A stretch of 64,000 nucleotides of DNA from Spirogloea muscicola. Lineage: Eukaryota > Streptophyta > Zygnematophyceae > Spirogloeales > Spirogloeaceae. Below, one piece after another: positions 46,721 through 56,800 of the stretch; position 1 is the first letter of the stretch, and each line of letters starts with the position of its first letter. The stretch lies in contig WELB01000149.1 of the NCBI GenBank assembly GCA_009602725.1, positions 1 to 64,000 on the forward strand. The letters run 5' to 3'. Under the pieces are notes generated by a model. The model was not told where the DNA came from. It was given only the letters and a program-made list of their open reading frames with translations, and made no database searches. Both the position numbers and the translations under genes were made by a program.

Positions 46721-47010
46721 ATGCGGCTCCCAATTAGAGATCAATAAGTCGTTGCCATACCGGCAGAGAAAACAGCTCTTTCAAGGCGATCTCTATGTGG
46801 ACAGCCCAAAGGAATGTACAAGCTTCAAGGGGCCGAAAGGCGTCAAATCACATAGCTATGCAAGAGACTACAGCGGATGGGAGTTCAGTAACCCGAGTTA
46901 GCAGCCGTAAGTCGGAGTACCTTGCAGCGGGAATAAGGGCACCCCGACAAAACCCAGAAGCAACAGCCATGGCACGGCCTGCCCGCAAATGCACGGCGTG
47001 AGCCTGGGAC
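46720..47010 (-). repeat. Degraded LINE 3' scrap
   Basis: Minus-strand remnant with a shared block (ATAGCTATGCAAGAGACTAC) also found at 49,822-49,845; no open frame of note. Confidence 0.45.
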
Positions 47011-47460
47011 CGTTGGACGCTTTTGGGACAGCGGTTTTCGGACCCTTCGGACCCATGGACATATACGGCGGCTACGGAACGAAGTGGTCTTCCCTACTCC
47101 ATCGCCTGGCACTGCATGTAGATGCCCGCCGACGTAGTCGGGCGGGTAGCTTAGGCCATTCTAGCGTCCCGCAAGCCATCTTTGCATGCTATAGAATGAG
47201 GCTATCATTGAGTCTGCAGTGCTCCCAGGCACTCGCATTTCACCAGCGCGCTGGTCGTGCATTAGCCCAGGCTAGTGGCTTCGGTGGTGGTGGTTTGGCT
47301 CCTCAGTATAGCTTGTCAGATATGCATGTGCTCACTTGGGGATATTAGTGTCCCCCCTAGCCAGCTCATTACCCAGTTAACAGGACATTTGTAAGGCTGG
47401 AATTGGCCTCCCTTTCAATTTCATGCGCACCGCGCGCCTTCTTCTTCGGACCTTGTCCAT
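47010..47460 (+). mobile_element. LINE family C 3' end
   Basis: Coding end 47,046-47,348: MDIYGGYGTKWSSLLHRLAL, FHQRAGRALAQ, DMHVLTWGY, stop. The 3' UTR has CATTACCCAGTTAACAGG and ends with GCGCGCCTTCTTC near 47,445. Confidence 0.72.
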
Positions 47461-47686
47461 CCTTGTAGGCTTGCTGTTCACAGCCCTCGCCCCCTAGCGG
47501 TCCACCGGATGCTTGTTCTGCCGCCGCCCTGCCTTCAGAGGTGGTCCAGCGCGAACGCGGCGAGCGGGGGACCGAGGCTGCTATGTATATAGGCTGGGTA
47601 TGCGGTCGCCGGCGCCGCTCGCGCCAAGGAGCTCAGTACGCTGACCATCCGCCGGCAGACAAGTCCTTCCCGTTGGCCATAGACAC

Positions 47687-48057
47687 TGTGACGGACACGT
47701 CACATTAGTGGAATCATGTAGAAGATGATAGAAGTATCTTAGCCTAATCATATCTAATCGTAGAGACGATGCTTGGGCTTAGCCGACACTTCTAGCAGGC
47801 ACGTGTCACTATCTGGGCACCACTGCCACCGCCAGGCAGAGGTTCCGGGCACCTGCCCTGGCGGTGGCACCACCACAGCCACCGCCAGGCGAAGGTTCAG
47901 AGCACCTGGCCCTGGCGGTGGCACGGCGTCGGAGACCCTCCTATATAGAGGGCTCCTGCTCTTGTATCAGACATTCGGGCAGACAATGCAAACCTACAGC
48001 CAGTCTCACATGCACGCAGCTCGCCAGTCACGTCCGTTATCGCTCGACCCCGTTTCA
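47687..48057 (+). mobile_element. Solo LTR fossil (LTR-retrotransposon family, 371 bp)
   Basis: Starts TGTGACGGACACGTCACA and ends TTTCA, so TG...CA, flanked by ACAC on both sides (47,683-47,686 and 48,058-48,061). A TATA-like box lies near 47,940. No internal region or second LTR is present, so it is a lone remnant, younger than the LINE it interrupts. Superfamily not determined. Confidence 0.7.
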
Positions 48058-48411
48058 ACACCCATGGGGCGCTGGGCGCTCGGTGGCTCGAGCTGCTCAC
48101 CCAGCTCGCCCGCCACAACATCGCCCGTCGCTTCCATGGGGAGCCTGTAGACTTCCCTGCAGCAGGGTCGCTGGCGCAATTGTATCGCATGCGCCTGGCC
48201 GTCTTGCTGCAGCGGTCGATGGCCCGTGCGCTGCACCTTCGTGCCGGCCGGGCTCTTGCTGCTGCCTCTGGCTCTGGCCAGGGGACCCACTTTCAGGACC
48301 CTAGCCTCTCTGATTTGCGGCTGCTCAGCAGGGGTTACTGAGTGATTTGCAGCTGCTTTCTTTCTTTGTGTGCTTTGTTTTCTTAGCGCTTCCTCTGGCC
48401 CCCCTTCTTAG

Positions 48412-48527
48412 CAGCAGGTGACGTACATTTGTCCAATGTGCTTGCCTTTGTACTTGGCCACACATGGCCTCCCCATCTCTTAATACATGTGTGGCCTCCC
48501 CATCTCTAAATACACACGCACTTCTCG
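48412..48527 (+). mobile_element. Tail-only copy of LINE family A inserted in a family B tail
   Basis: The body matches the 3' UTR at 17,878-17,965. It is flanked by CTTCT on both sides, a 5-bp target repeat. It carries no coding sequence. Confidence 0.7.
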
Positions 48528-48594
48528 TACTTTGTTCATTCTTTTTTGGGCTGGCTTTTCCAGCACCTATCCTCAATGGGCGAGCCCTTCTCTC

Positions 48595-49270
48595 TATGTT
48601 GGCTGCACACGTCCGCTGTGCGCCTGGTGGAGAGCGGACAGCAGCTCACGGCCTCCTCGCAACGTCATATCTTCCTGGAGGCCGGCTTGATGGCGACTGC
48701 AGAGAACACGTCAATCATCGACTCCTGCACAAGGGCGACGGCTTTCAGGCCCGGCGGTCGACCTGCTGGCCACTCCACTGGCTGGTGGACCCGCGCCTGA
48801 TCGTGGACGTGGTGATGACAAACATTTACTCCAGCCAACCCCACTTAATCTGCATCTAAGGTAGGGCATGCAGTGGCCAGTGTCGCTCGAGGCAAAGAGG
48901 CTAAGTATGCCGATCACCGGCCGGAGGACGAGTTCTCCCCCTTGCCATCAACGTCACGGGCCGTTCAGCGCTCGGTGGCTCAAGACAAAGAACTTATCAT
49001 TTCACTTCTAGGGTGGCTCAAGCTCCTGCACGGCCCCCGCGCAACGCAATTTCCCGCCCGTTCCCAACATGATCAGGCCAACTTCAACGTGGCAGGGTCT
49101 GCCGCCCAGGTGCATCGCATGCGCCTGTCAGTCTCCCTGCAGCGCTCAAAGGCATACGCGCTCATCTGCGTGCTGGTCGCGCTTTAGCCAGCCTCTGGCT
49201 AAAGACAGGGGATCCGCAACCCGGAGACTAATTTCTCCAATCCGCGGCTGCTCAACAGGGAATATTGAGC
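48595..49270 (+). mobile_element. LINE fragment: zinc motif, endonuclease core and C-terminus
   Basis: Reads AAHVRCAPGGERTAAHGLL, DPRLIVDVVMTN, KEAKYADHRPEDEF, FNVAGSAAQVHRMRLSVSLQ in two or three frames, to about 49,270. Relative of family B and of the copy at 62.1 kb. Confidence 0.65.
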
Positions 49271-49309
49271 ATCCAGTGGCCACTTAGGTCGCTGTGTGCT
49301 TTGGCGCTT

Positions 49310-50060
49310 TCCTGGCCCCTTCGAACTTCGTTCATTCATTTTCCTGGGCTGGTCGATCACAGCCATCGCCCTCTTCTGGAAGCTTTGATTCGCCCCCTTT
49401 GGAAGAGCCACATTCTTTTTTGACAGCCATCGGCCCCTGTTGAGAACTTCGTGTGCCCTTTCCGTTGTAGAAAGCCAGCCAGAAAGAATGGACAAGATTC
49501 AAAGGGCCGAATGGGAAGTGGCTCCGCAAAAGGGGGGAAGGGCGGTGAACAGCTAGCCCGAAATGAAGACGAGGTCCGAAGGGGCCAGAAGCGCTTTCTC
49601 AAAGCTTGCCCGGTACGAGTGTTCACGTAGTAACTTCTAATGAGGAGCCACAAACCAGAAAGACTAGCAGTTGGAGAGCAATCCCCCTGACGAAAGCGAG
49701 AGGCTGCAGCTAGAGCACGGCCAGCACGCCGATGCAGGCGTGGGCTCCGCTAACGTGATATGGATGGGCGCATTTGAAAGACCTGGTGCTAGCGAGCCAG
49801 CCTGAAGGCGCCTAAAACCACATAGCTATGCAAGAGACTACAGCGGATGGGAACATAATAACTTCGAGTTAGCAGCATCAAGTCGGAGTAGGTTGCAGCT
49901 GGAATAGAGGCACCTCGACGAGACCCTGAAGCAGCAGCCATAGCAGCAGCTACAGCGCATTCCGCGCATTCACGGTCAGATTTTGGTCGAAGCTGGTAAA
50001 CAATATGTTAGGCCACATGGTCCACGTGGCCACCACGGTGCTAACGACTTGCTGAGCCGT
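49310..50060. repeat. LINE tails and eroded minus-strand LINE ends
   Basis: Plus tail near 49,346, minus tails near 49,470 and 49,540, minus-strand coding scraps at 49,625-49,790 and 49,860-49,980. No gene. Confidence 0.55.
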
Positions 50061-50597
50061 CATTTGATTATGTAATCGTGATCACCGAGCGATTCACCTC
50101 GCCCGCCGCCACATCCTCTCTGTCCCTCCCCTCACTTTCTCGGCCGCCGAGGACCCACGTGGTCCCTACCCTCACTGGGCGAGCCCTTCTATATAGAAGA
50201 AAGTGCTCGCCCATTGAGAATAGGGGCTGGAACAACCAGCCCGAAAAAGAATGAACAGAGTACGAGAAGGGGGCCAGGGGAAGCGCTAAGTAACAGAAAC
50301 AAAGCTGCTTCTATATAACGTGCTCGTCGACTCTCAACCGGCCCTTCTGCCCTACTCGGAAACAGCTCTTCGGATGCGGCCAGCCAAAAGGATCATCACA
50401 CGAGTGCTGAGAAGAGGAGCATAGGAGGAGCGCCTCCTCCGAAGGACCACGGGAGCGCGAGCTGCCAGGCAAGGTGCCAGGCAAGGTGCTTCGAAGAAGG
50501 GGTCGCAAGGTGGCAGAAGCTGCGCAAGGTCTGGGGAGTGGCTGAACTGGGCCAGCTTCCCCAGCTGGCGGCGCTGCCTCACTGCGGCTGCGGCACA
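50060..50597 (+). promoter_or_regulatory. Upstream region of the arginase-family gene, containing a LINE tail
   Basis: A minus-strand tail B (50,195-50,290) lies about 300 bp before the ATG. The remainder is probably promoter and 5' UTR; no defined elements can be named. Confidence 0.45.
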
Positions 50598-50920
50598 ATG
50601 GCGGCGCAGCTCCGGCGCGGCTCCGCCAGCTCCTGCTTCCTCCTCTGTCTCCTGCTCCTCGTGGGCCTCCAGGCGTTTCCGTCTGCCGCTGCGAGTGACT
50701 CCGAACCCCCACAAGACAGCACCTGCGATGGCACACCCTTGCCCGACATACGAGTGTATTCCGCTTCCCGCAACACCACTGCCCGTTACCTCCCACTGGA
50801 TGCCCTGCAGATTCCACGCTTTGCTGGTACTTGACCCTCGCCACCTTTCCTCCATCTCTCTCTCTCTCTCTCTCCTTTCCTCCATCTCTTTCTCTCTCTC
50901 TCCTTTCCTCCATCTCTCTG

Positions 50921-51009
<89 letters not shown>

Positions 51010-51016
51010 TCCTCCC

Positions 51017-51050
<34 letters not shown>

Positions 51051-51881
51051 CTTTCCTCCNNNNNNNNNNNNNNNNNNNNNNNNNNNNNNNNNNNNNNNNN
51101 NNNNNNNNNNNNNNNNNNNNNNNNNNNNNNNNNNNNNNNNNNNNNNNNNNNNNNNNNNNNNNNNNNNNNNNNNNNNNNNNNNNNNNNNNNNNNNNNNNNN
51201 NNNNNNNNNNNNNNNNNNNNNNNNNNNNNNNNNNNNNNNNNNNNNNNNNNNNNNNNNNNNNNNNNNNNNNNNNNNNNNNNNNNNNNNNNNNNNNNNNNNN
51301 NNNNNNNNNNNNNNNNNNNNNNNNNNNNNNNNNNNNNNNNNNNNNNNNNNNNNNNNNNNNNNNNNNNNNNNNNNNNNNNNNNNNNNNNNNNNNNNNNNNN
51401 NNNNNNNNNNNNNNNNNNNNNNNNNNNNNNNNNNNNNNNNNNNNNNNNNNNNNNNNNNNNNNNNNNNNNNNNNNNNNNNNNNNNNNNNNNNNNNNNNNNN
51501 NNNNNNNNNNNNNNNNNNNNNNNNNNNNNNNNNNNNNNNNNNNNNNNNNNNNNNNNNNNNNNNNNNNNNNNNNNNNNNNNNNNNNNNNNNNNNNNNNNNN
51601 NNNNNNNNNNNNNNNNNNNNNNNNNNNNNNNNNNNNNNNNNNNNNNNNNNNNNNNNNNNNNNNNNNNNNNNNNNNNNNNNNNNNNNNNNNNNNNNNNNNN
51701 NNNNNNNNNNNNNNNNNNNNNNNNNNNNNNNNNNNNNNNNNNNNNNNNNNNNNNNNNNNNNNNNNNNNNNNNNNNNNNNNNNNNNNNNNNNNNNNNNNNN
51801 NNNNNNNNNNNNNNNNNNNNNNNNNNNNNNNNNNNNNNNNNNNNNNNNNNNNNNNNNNNNNNNNNNNNNNNNNNNNNNNNN

Positions 51882-51977
<96 letters not shown>

Positions 51978-53305
51978 GCTCGCTCGCTTTCCCCCCCCCC
52001 TCTCTTCCCCCCCCGCCCTCTCTCTCAATCGAATGTCTTCTTCTAGCGCTACCCAATTCGCTTGCTGCCAAAGCCCCACGTTCCTCTTCCTCTTGCCTTC
52101 CCGGCTGTTGCAGCCACTCCAAGCTCATAACAAGTCTTCGGCGCCACCACTACCCCTGCAGGCATTCGCACGTTTGCACGGCTGCCGCATGTTGACCCTG
52201 CCACCAGTCTGGACGGCGTGGACGTGGCCGTAATCGGCCTGCCCTTTGACACGGGCGCGACCTTTAAGGTCGGTGCTCGTTTTGGGCCTGAGGCCGTGCG
52301 CTCCGCATCTGCACTGCTGCGGCCCCACAACCTTGAGCTCAATGTCACGACGCTCGGCGTCCTCTCTGTGGTCGACGTTGGCGATGCCCCGGTTGCGCCC
52401 GGCTTCATCGAGCACAGGTCCCTCCCTCTTTCCTTCCCTCTCCTCCCTAAGCTTTCCAGCATCACTCTCAACAATTTGAGGCAATGCTGACACCCACCTT
52501 TGCCTGGCGGCCCTCGCGGCCCAGCCACGAGCTGATTGCCAAGGCAGTGGCGCCCCTGGCGGCGGCGGGCGTTGTCACGCTGGGCATCGGAGGCGATCAC
52601 AGTGTCACCCTGCCGCAGCTGCGCGCGTTGGCAGCCGCGCACGGTGGCCCGCTTGCACTCGTGCACTTTGACTCGCATGGCGACCTCTGGGACGCATACT
52701 TTGGCCACAAGTACACGCACGGCACACCATTCCGACGCGCGCTGGAAGAGGGCCTCATTGACCCCCACCTATCCAGCCAGGTCAGCCCTTGACTCGACTG
52801 CGTAACGTGCGGTTTACAGATGTGTATCTCTGGCTCTCAGCTCTCATATTGCGGCTCTGATTTTCTGGCCACGCAGATGGGCATGCGCGGGCCTGTGTAC
52901 GGCCACAATGACATCCAGATGGCGCGCGACTTCGGGTTTGCGGTGCTGACGACCACCGAGCTCCTGGCGCTGACGCCGGCGGAAGTGGGGGCTCTCGTGC
53001 GGAGCCGTGTCGGGTCCGCCAAAGCGTTCCTCACCTTCGACGTCGACTTCCTCGACCCTGCATTCGCGCCGGGCACCGGCACACCCGAGGTCGGGGGCCC
53101 AACATCGTTCCAGGGCCTCGCTTACCTGCGTGCGTGCACAGGCATCAATTGGGTTGGTGGCGACGTTGTCGAGGTGCTGCCAGCGCTGGATCACGGACAG
53201 ATCACAGCGCACGCCGGTGCGCAGGCAGCATTCGAGTTCCTGTCCCTCGTCGCTCTCGAGGCCACCAGGACTACTGCTGGCTTAGAAGTGGGCATGCCCA
53301 AGTGA
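50598..53305 (+). CDS. Arginase/agmatinase-family ureohydrolase with signal peptide, 4 exons, 389 aa
   Basis: Exons 50,598-50,826, 52,162-52,417, 52,525-52,780 and 52,877-53,305 join in phase to 389 residues. The start was chosen because it opens a clear signal peptide (Arg-rich start, then CFLLCLLLLVGL, then an Ala-Ser cleavage region). GIRTFARLP, GLPFDTGATFKVGARFGPEA and all six predicted Mn ligands follow: H187 (GGDHS), D211, H213 and D215 (DSHGD), D302 and D304 (FDVDF). YTHGTPFRRALEEGL resembles agmatinase and guanidinobutyrase-type members. Known: this family hydrolyses guanidino compounds to urea. The substrate cannot be fixed from sequence; agmatine, guanidinobutyrate or another guanidine are possible. 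Export or secretory-pathway entry is inferred from the leader. Intron 1 holds a (TC)n tract and the assembly gap. The gene is convergent with PNGase-C (572 bp apart). Confidence 0.88.
50853..52010 (+). repeat. (TC)n microsatellite in intron 1, spanning an 822-N gap
   Basis: TC repeats with CCTTTCCTCCATC interruptions from 50,853, gap 51,060-51,881, TC again to about 51,975. Polypyrimidine on the coding strand. Open frames running through it are artefacts. Confidence 0.95.
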
Positions 53306-53877
53306 AACCCTACTCGACTTGACACATCTGCTTTGTACCCATGGTCATGGCTGAGCGATCCTGACTAATCATCGGAGGCTTGCAACATCCTTTGCATGTC
53401 CTTGCTTGCTAATCAAGGAGAGATTACATTACGTGGGGTTGTGAAGTCTGCAGAGGCAGCACTGAAGTAAGCAACTCAGTATAGCAATATATAATTGGCT
53501 CTTTGAAGTGCAGCATGGCCTAACAAAGCGGGCAGCCATGTCAGAAGCTGATATGGGTGTTGGCAGCATAGCATTATGCAATCGAACACGTCAGATAGCT
53601 TGTGAATGCCAGGCCGCGGTATCTCATATCTTGTCATACTCTGTGGCAATGTGGGCTACCGTCTGCTCAGGATACAGCGTGCTAAACAAGCACCTCATTA
53701 CTGAGCTGGCCAGATTTTAAAAATGTCGCAAGGATTGTCCTCTGTAAGACAGCGGGAAACGTCAAGCCCCTTGACAAGCAATACAAGTGCTAATCTCAAG
53801 TAACAGCATTAAGCAGTCTTCAAGAGAAGGCGAGAACATGGGGCACTCTGCCTAATTTCCCCTTAGCTTTCACATGC
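53306..53877. other. Convergent intergenic region
   Basis: Holds the 3' ends of the arginase-family gene and PNGase-C. No other gene, tRNA or LINE tail seen. Confidence 0.6.
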
Positions 53878-56800
53878 CTAGCTCCCTGATGGTAGCTTCT
53901 TTAGCGCATCCTTGGCTTGCTTGACAGCGATAGCAGCCGCTTTGCTGGGCGAGTGTTCCCCCTCCTCCATCAACTTCTTGAAGTGAGCACGTACGGACTC
54001 AGCAAAAGCGGCCTTCGCAACATCAACCAGGGCTTCTTCTTTGCTGCTAGACAACGAGCTCGACTGGGCCTGTACCACGAGGCTGGCAGCAGTGGAAGAA
54101 GTGGCCTGCCCTTGAGAACTGGACACCTCCAAGTCTGTAAGGGCGAGAGAGGTAGGCAACTCTGGTTGTTTCCGTCGAGCATCTTCCAGTGGGGGAAGTT
54201 GAACCACCGAGGACAGCTGCGCCGTACTAGCTTCTGTCAAGGGGTCACCCTGAGTAGATACACTGCCGGGCGTGCTTAGCCTTGATGTGTAAAGATCCAG
54301 GCAAGCCAGTTGGACAGCGGAAGTCTTTTGATCCTGTACTTGATGGACAGTGAACCTGCCACCACGCACTTTCATAGCTCAGTGTATATGACTGCAAAGT
54401 ACTGATATTGAGGATACGACCAAAGGTAAGCAAGGGCATAAATAATCTCTAGTAGTACCAAAAGATTCACTTGCTAATTATAAGAAGGTCATGATAGAGC
54501 ATATGTTTTTATCATTTTTATCGCACTGTGGAGCAATGGTAACAAGCAATACCTGAAGGTGCTGTATGCAATTTTGTTGCACTCCAGGATGCTGTAATGT
54601 ATTGTGACGCCCCGAGCGGGTGGAGATGGCTGATTGCGCTGCTGATCCAGGAGGTGCCAATGCCTGCCCATATCATCACTACCCTCCAACACCCTGAAAC
54701 CAGACGAACATGTCTGAAAAGGTCCATGTAATGATACTAGGTTTATCCCTGGTCGTGCAGGATCGAGTCATAAGAGGCAGGTCAATATCAGGACCACCCA
54801 GCATTGAGCTGCTCACTCAATTGTTCCAGGTGGGGGACTCCTTGTCTGACTATCTGGCTTGGCTAGCCTACACATGGTGAATGATTGACAAGCCTGCGCC
54901 GTATCTATTTGGGAAACAGCTCAAGCAATGTGTACCAGGAGGAAGGATCGCGTTCTGGACAATCTTGTGCAGCAGTGATGCTGTAGGCTACTACACGTGC
55001 TGCTGATTGGGACCTGTAACAGATCCAAGCTTGCCCTGCCACAACACGTAATTGTAGCACAGGACTCAAGCCCAAAACTTCTTTCTATTAGAGGAACTGC
55101 TCTGAAAATACACTGACATTGTAAGAAAATTAGAACAAAATAAAGTGGCTCTAAAACTTGAAGTAGCAATCTGGCCTCAAAGCCTGCACAGCTTAAGAGC
55201 TCAACTCAACGAGAAGATCAATGCTGAGGCCCACCTTTGCTGACATCTGGTGCAAGCCACTTGGTAAAGTGAGAGCCATCAAATGCGCACACAGCCTGCA
55301 AGGCATAGTGCTATCATCAGAAAGTTCCATTGACCTTCTCATTGGTGTCCAAACTCAACTCCAGCTTGGATACCCAACATCTCCATGCTACATGAAGATT
55401 CTACAGCTACAGCAGACACTAAGAAATACAACAAAACAATGGTAGGCTTGTCCAACAACAAACGGTGTGCATGGACATGTGCAATTTGCATCAGACGCAT
55501 TGCCTCGGAGGCTGCCTATGAAGGCTGTAGGTAGGGAACACAGTGATCACTCACAAGCTCGTTGGGGCTGTTCTCACTGCTGGCCTGAACCTGGCCTCCA
55601 CAAAGTCTTGACAAATTGGCATATACAATGGACTCTGTAATCAGATGGCCTGCTAAGGTCTTAGAGGTCTCTGTTTCTTTGGAAGAGGTTAACAGCACTT
55701 CTGCCCACTCCATTGCTAGTGGCAGGCTTACTGCTGTCATTATGCCATTACCTCTGGCTTTCAACCAGACTTCTGGAAGACAGCTCGTCTTTGACAGTGC
55801 TTGGTCATCTGTCTGGTACTTCACGTCGAGACTCAAGACTTCCAGTATGCGGGTCACCCCTGGCAACTCTTGCAGCAACATCCACTCTGAAGGCTGCACA
55901 TGTCCAGCTCCTCCTCCAATTCTCATCTCCCTCTTCATGTACGGCTTTGCCTTGAGAGACCTCAAGAGTTGGAGCAAGCCTTGTAGACAACGTTGGATTC
56001 TCAAAGCTGGTGGGGAGACCTCATGATCAGTTGTGCCAAATTCTGAATTGCCAGGAAGCAGAAGCTCTACCAGTCCAAGAAAAATGCCTGCAACATGCTC
56101 ATCTCTGGCTGGTCGCCACTCTCTGCAGTCTGGATCTGCCGAAATTGACAAGTCCCTTACTGATCCCCCTGGGTGCTTGGGTGTGGTGATTGCTGCTCCT
56201 GAAGTCGGATCTTGGCCAGTCTCTCCTCGAGCAAGCCTCCATGGAAGTGTTCCTGTCTGCCTTCCAGGCAAGCTCAAATCCTCAGCTGGTGAACGCAACG
56301 TATCAAGAAGCTGGACAAAATCCTCGTGGTCACGCTTCCTCAAACTAGCAGATTCAGCAAGAGGAAGGCCCATCTGACTTTCCATTTGGTAATGGCGCAA
56401 CATCTTCATCAACTCAAGTTCCGTAATGTCATTCCGCCGGTGCTGCATCTGCACAACAGTACAGACCACATATGGGCTGCTATGCAGAAGCAGAGCTGGT
56501 AGCATTTACAATGTCAAACCTGTACAGCCAATATTGACAGCCAAGGCTTGCTGACCTGCCTAGGTTGTTGTACTTGATAAGAGCTACCGTTATGGATAAT
56601 ACTTTACCTCTCGCCACTTCTTAGTATATCGCCTGGATACATCGTAAGGTCCATCTTTGGAAAAGCCAATAAGGTAGGTCAGCTTCTTGCCCCACCTGTA
56701 ACATCACCCTAAGCTGGATTGTTGAACAGAAGTATGCTTACTTCAAAGTTGACTGGCCCTCATCAGCTGGTAACAAGAAACTATGCCTAAGAGCCGAAAA

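Larger units (their letters stand above)
47615..48590 (+). mobile_element. LINE family B 3' end, split by a solo LTR and by a tail-only insertion
   Basis: Left part 47,615-47,686 (AKELQYADHPPADKSFPL). It resumes at 48,058 with ALGARWLELL-type coding, LHLRAGRALAAASGSGQ, LRLLSRGY, TGA near 48,342. The 3' UTR is interrupted at 48,412-48,527 and ends in GGGCGAGCCC near 48,585. Confidence 0.72.

Noticed and set aside
50311-52233. Very long open frames (over 450 codons) through 50.3-52.2 kb on both strands
   Set aside because: They run through the N gap and the TC repeat (Ser-Leu or Arg-Glu repeats); composition artefacts.
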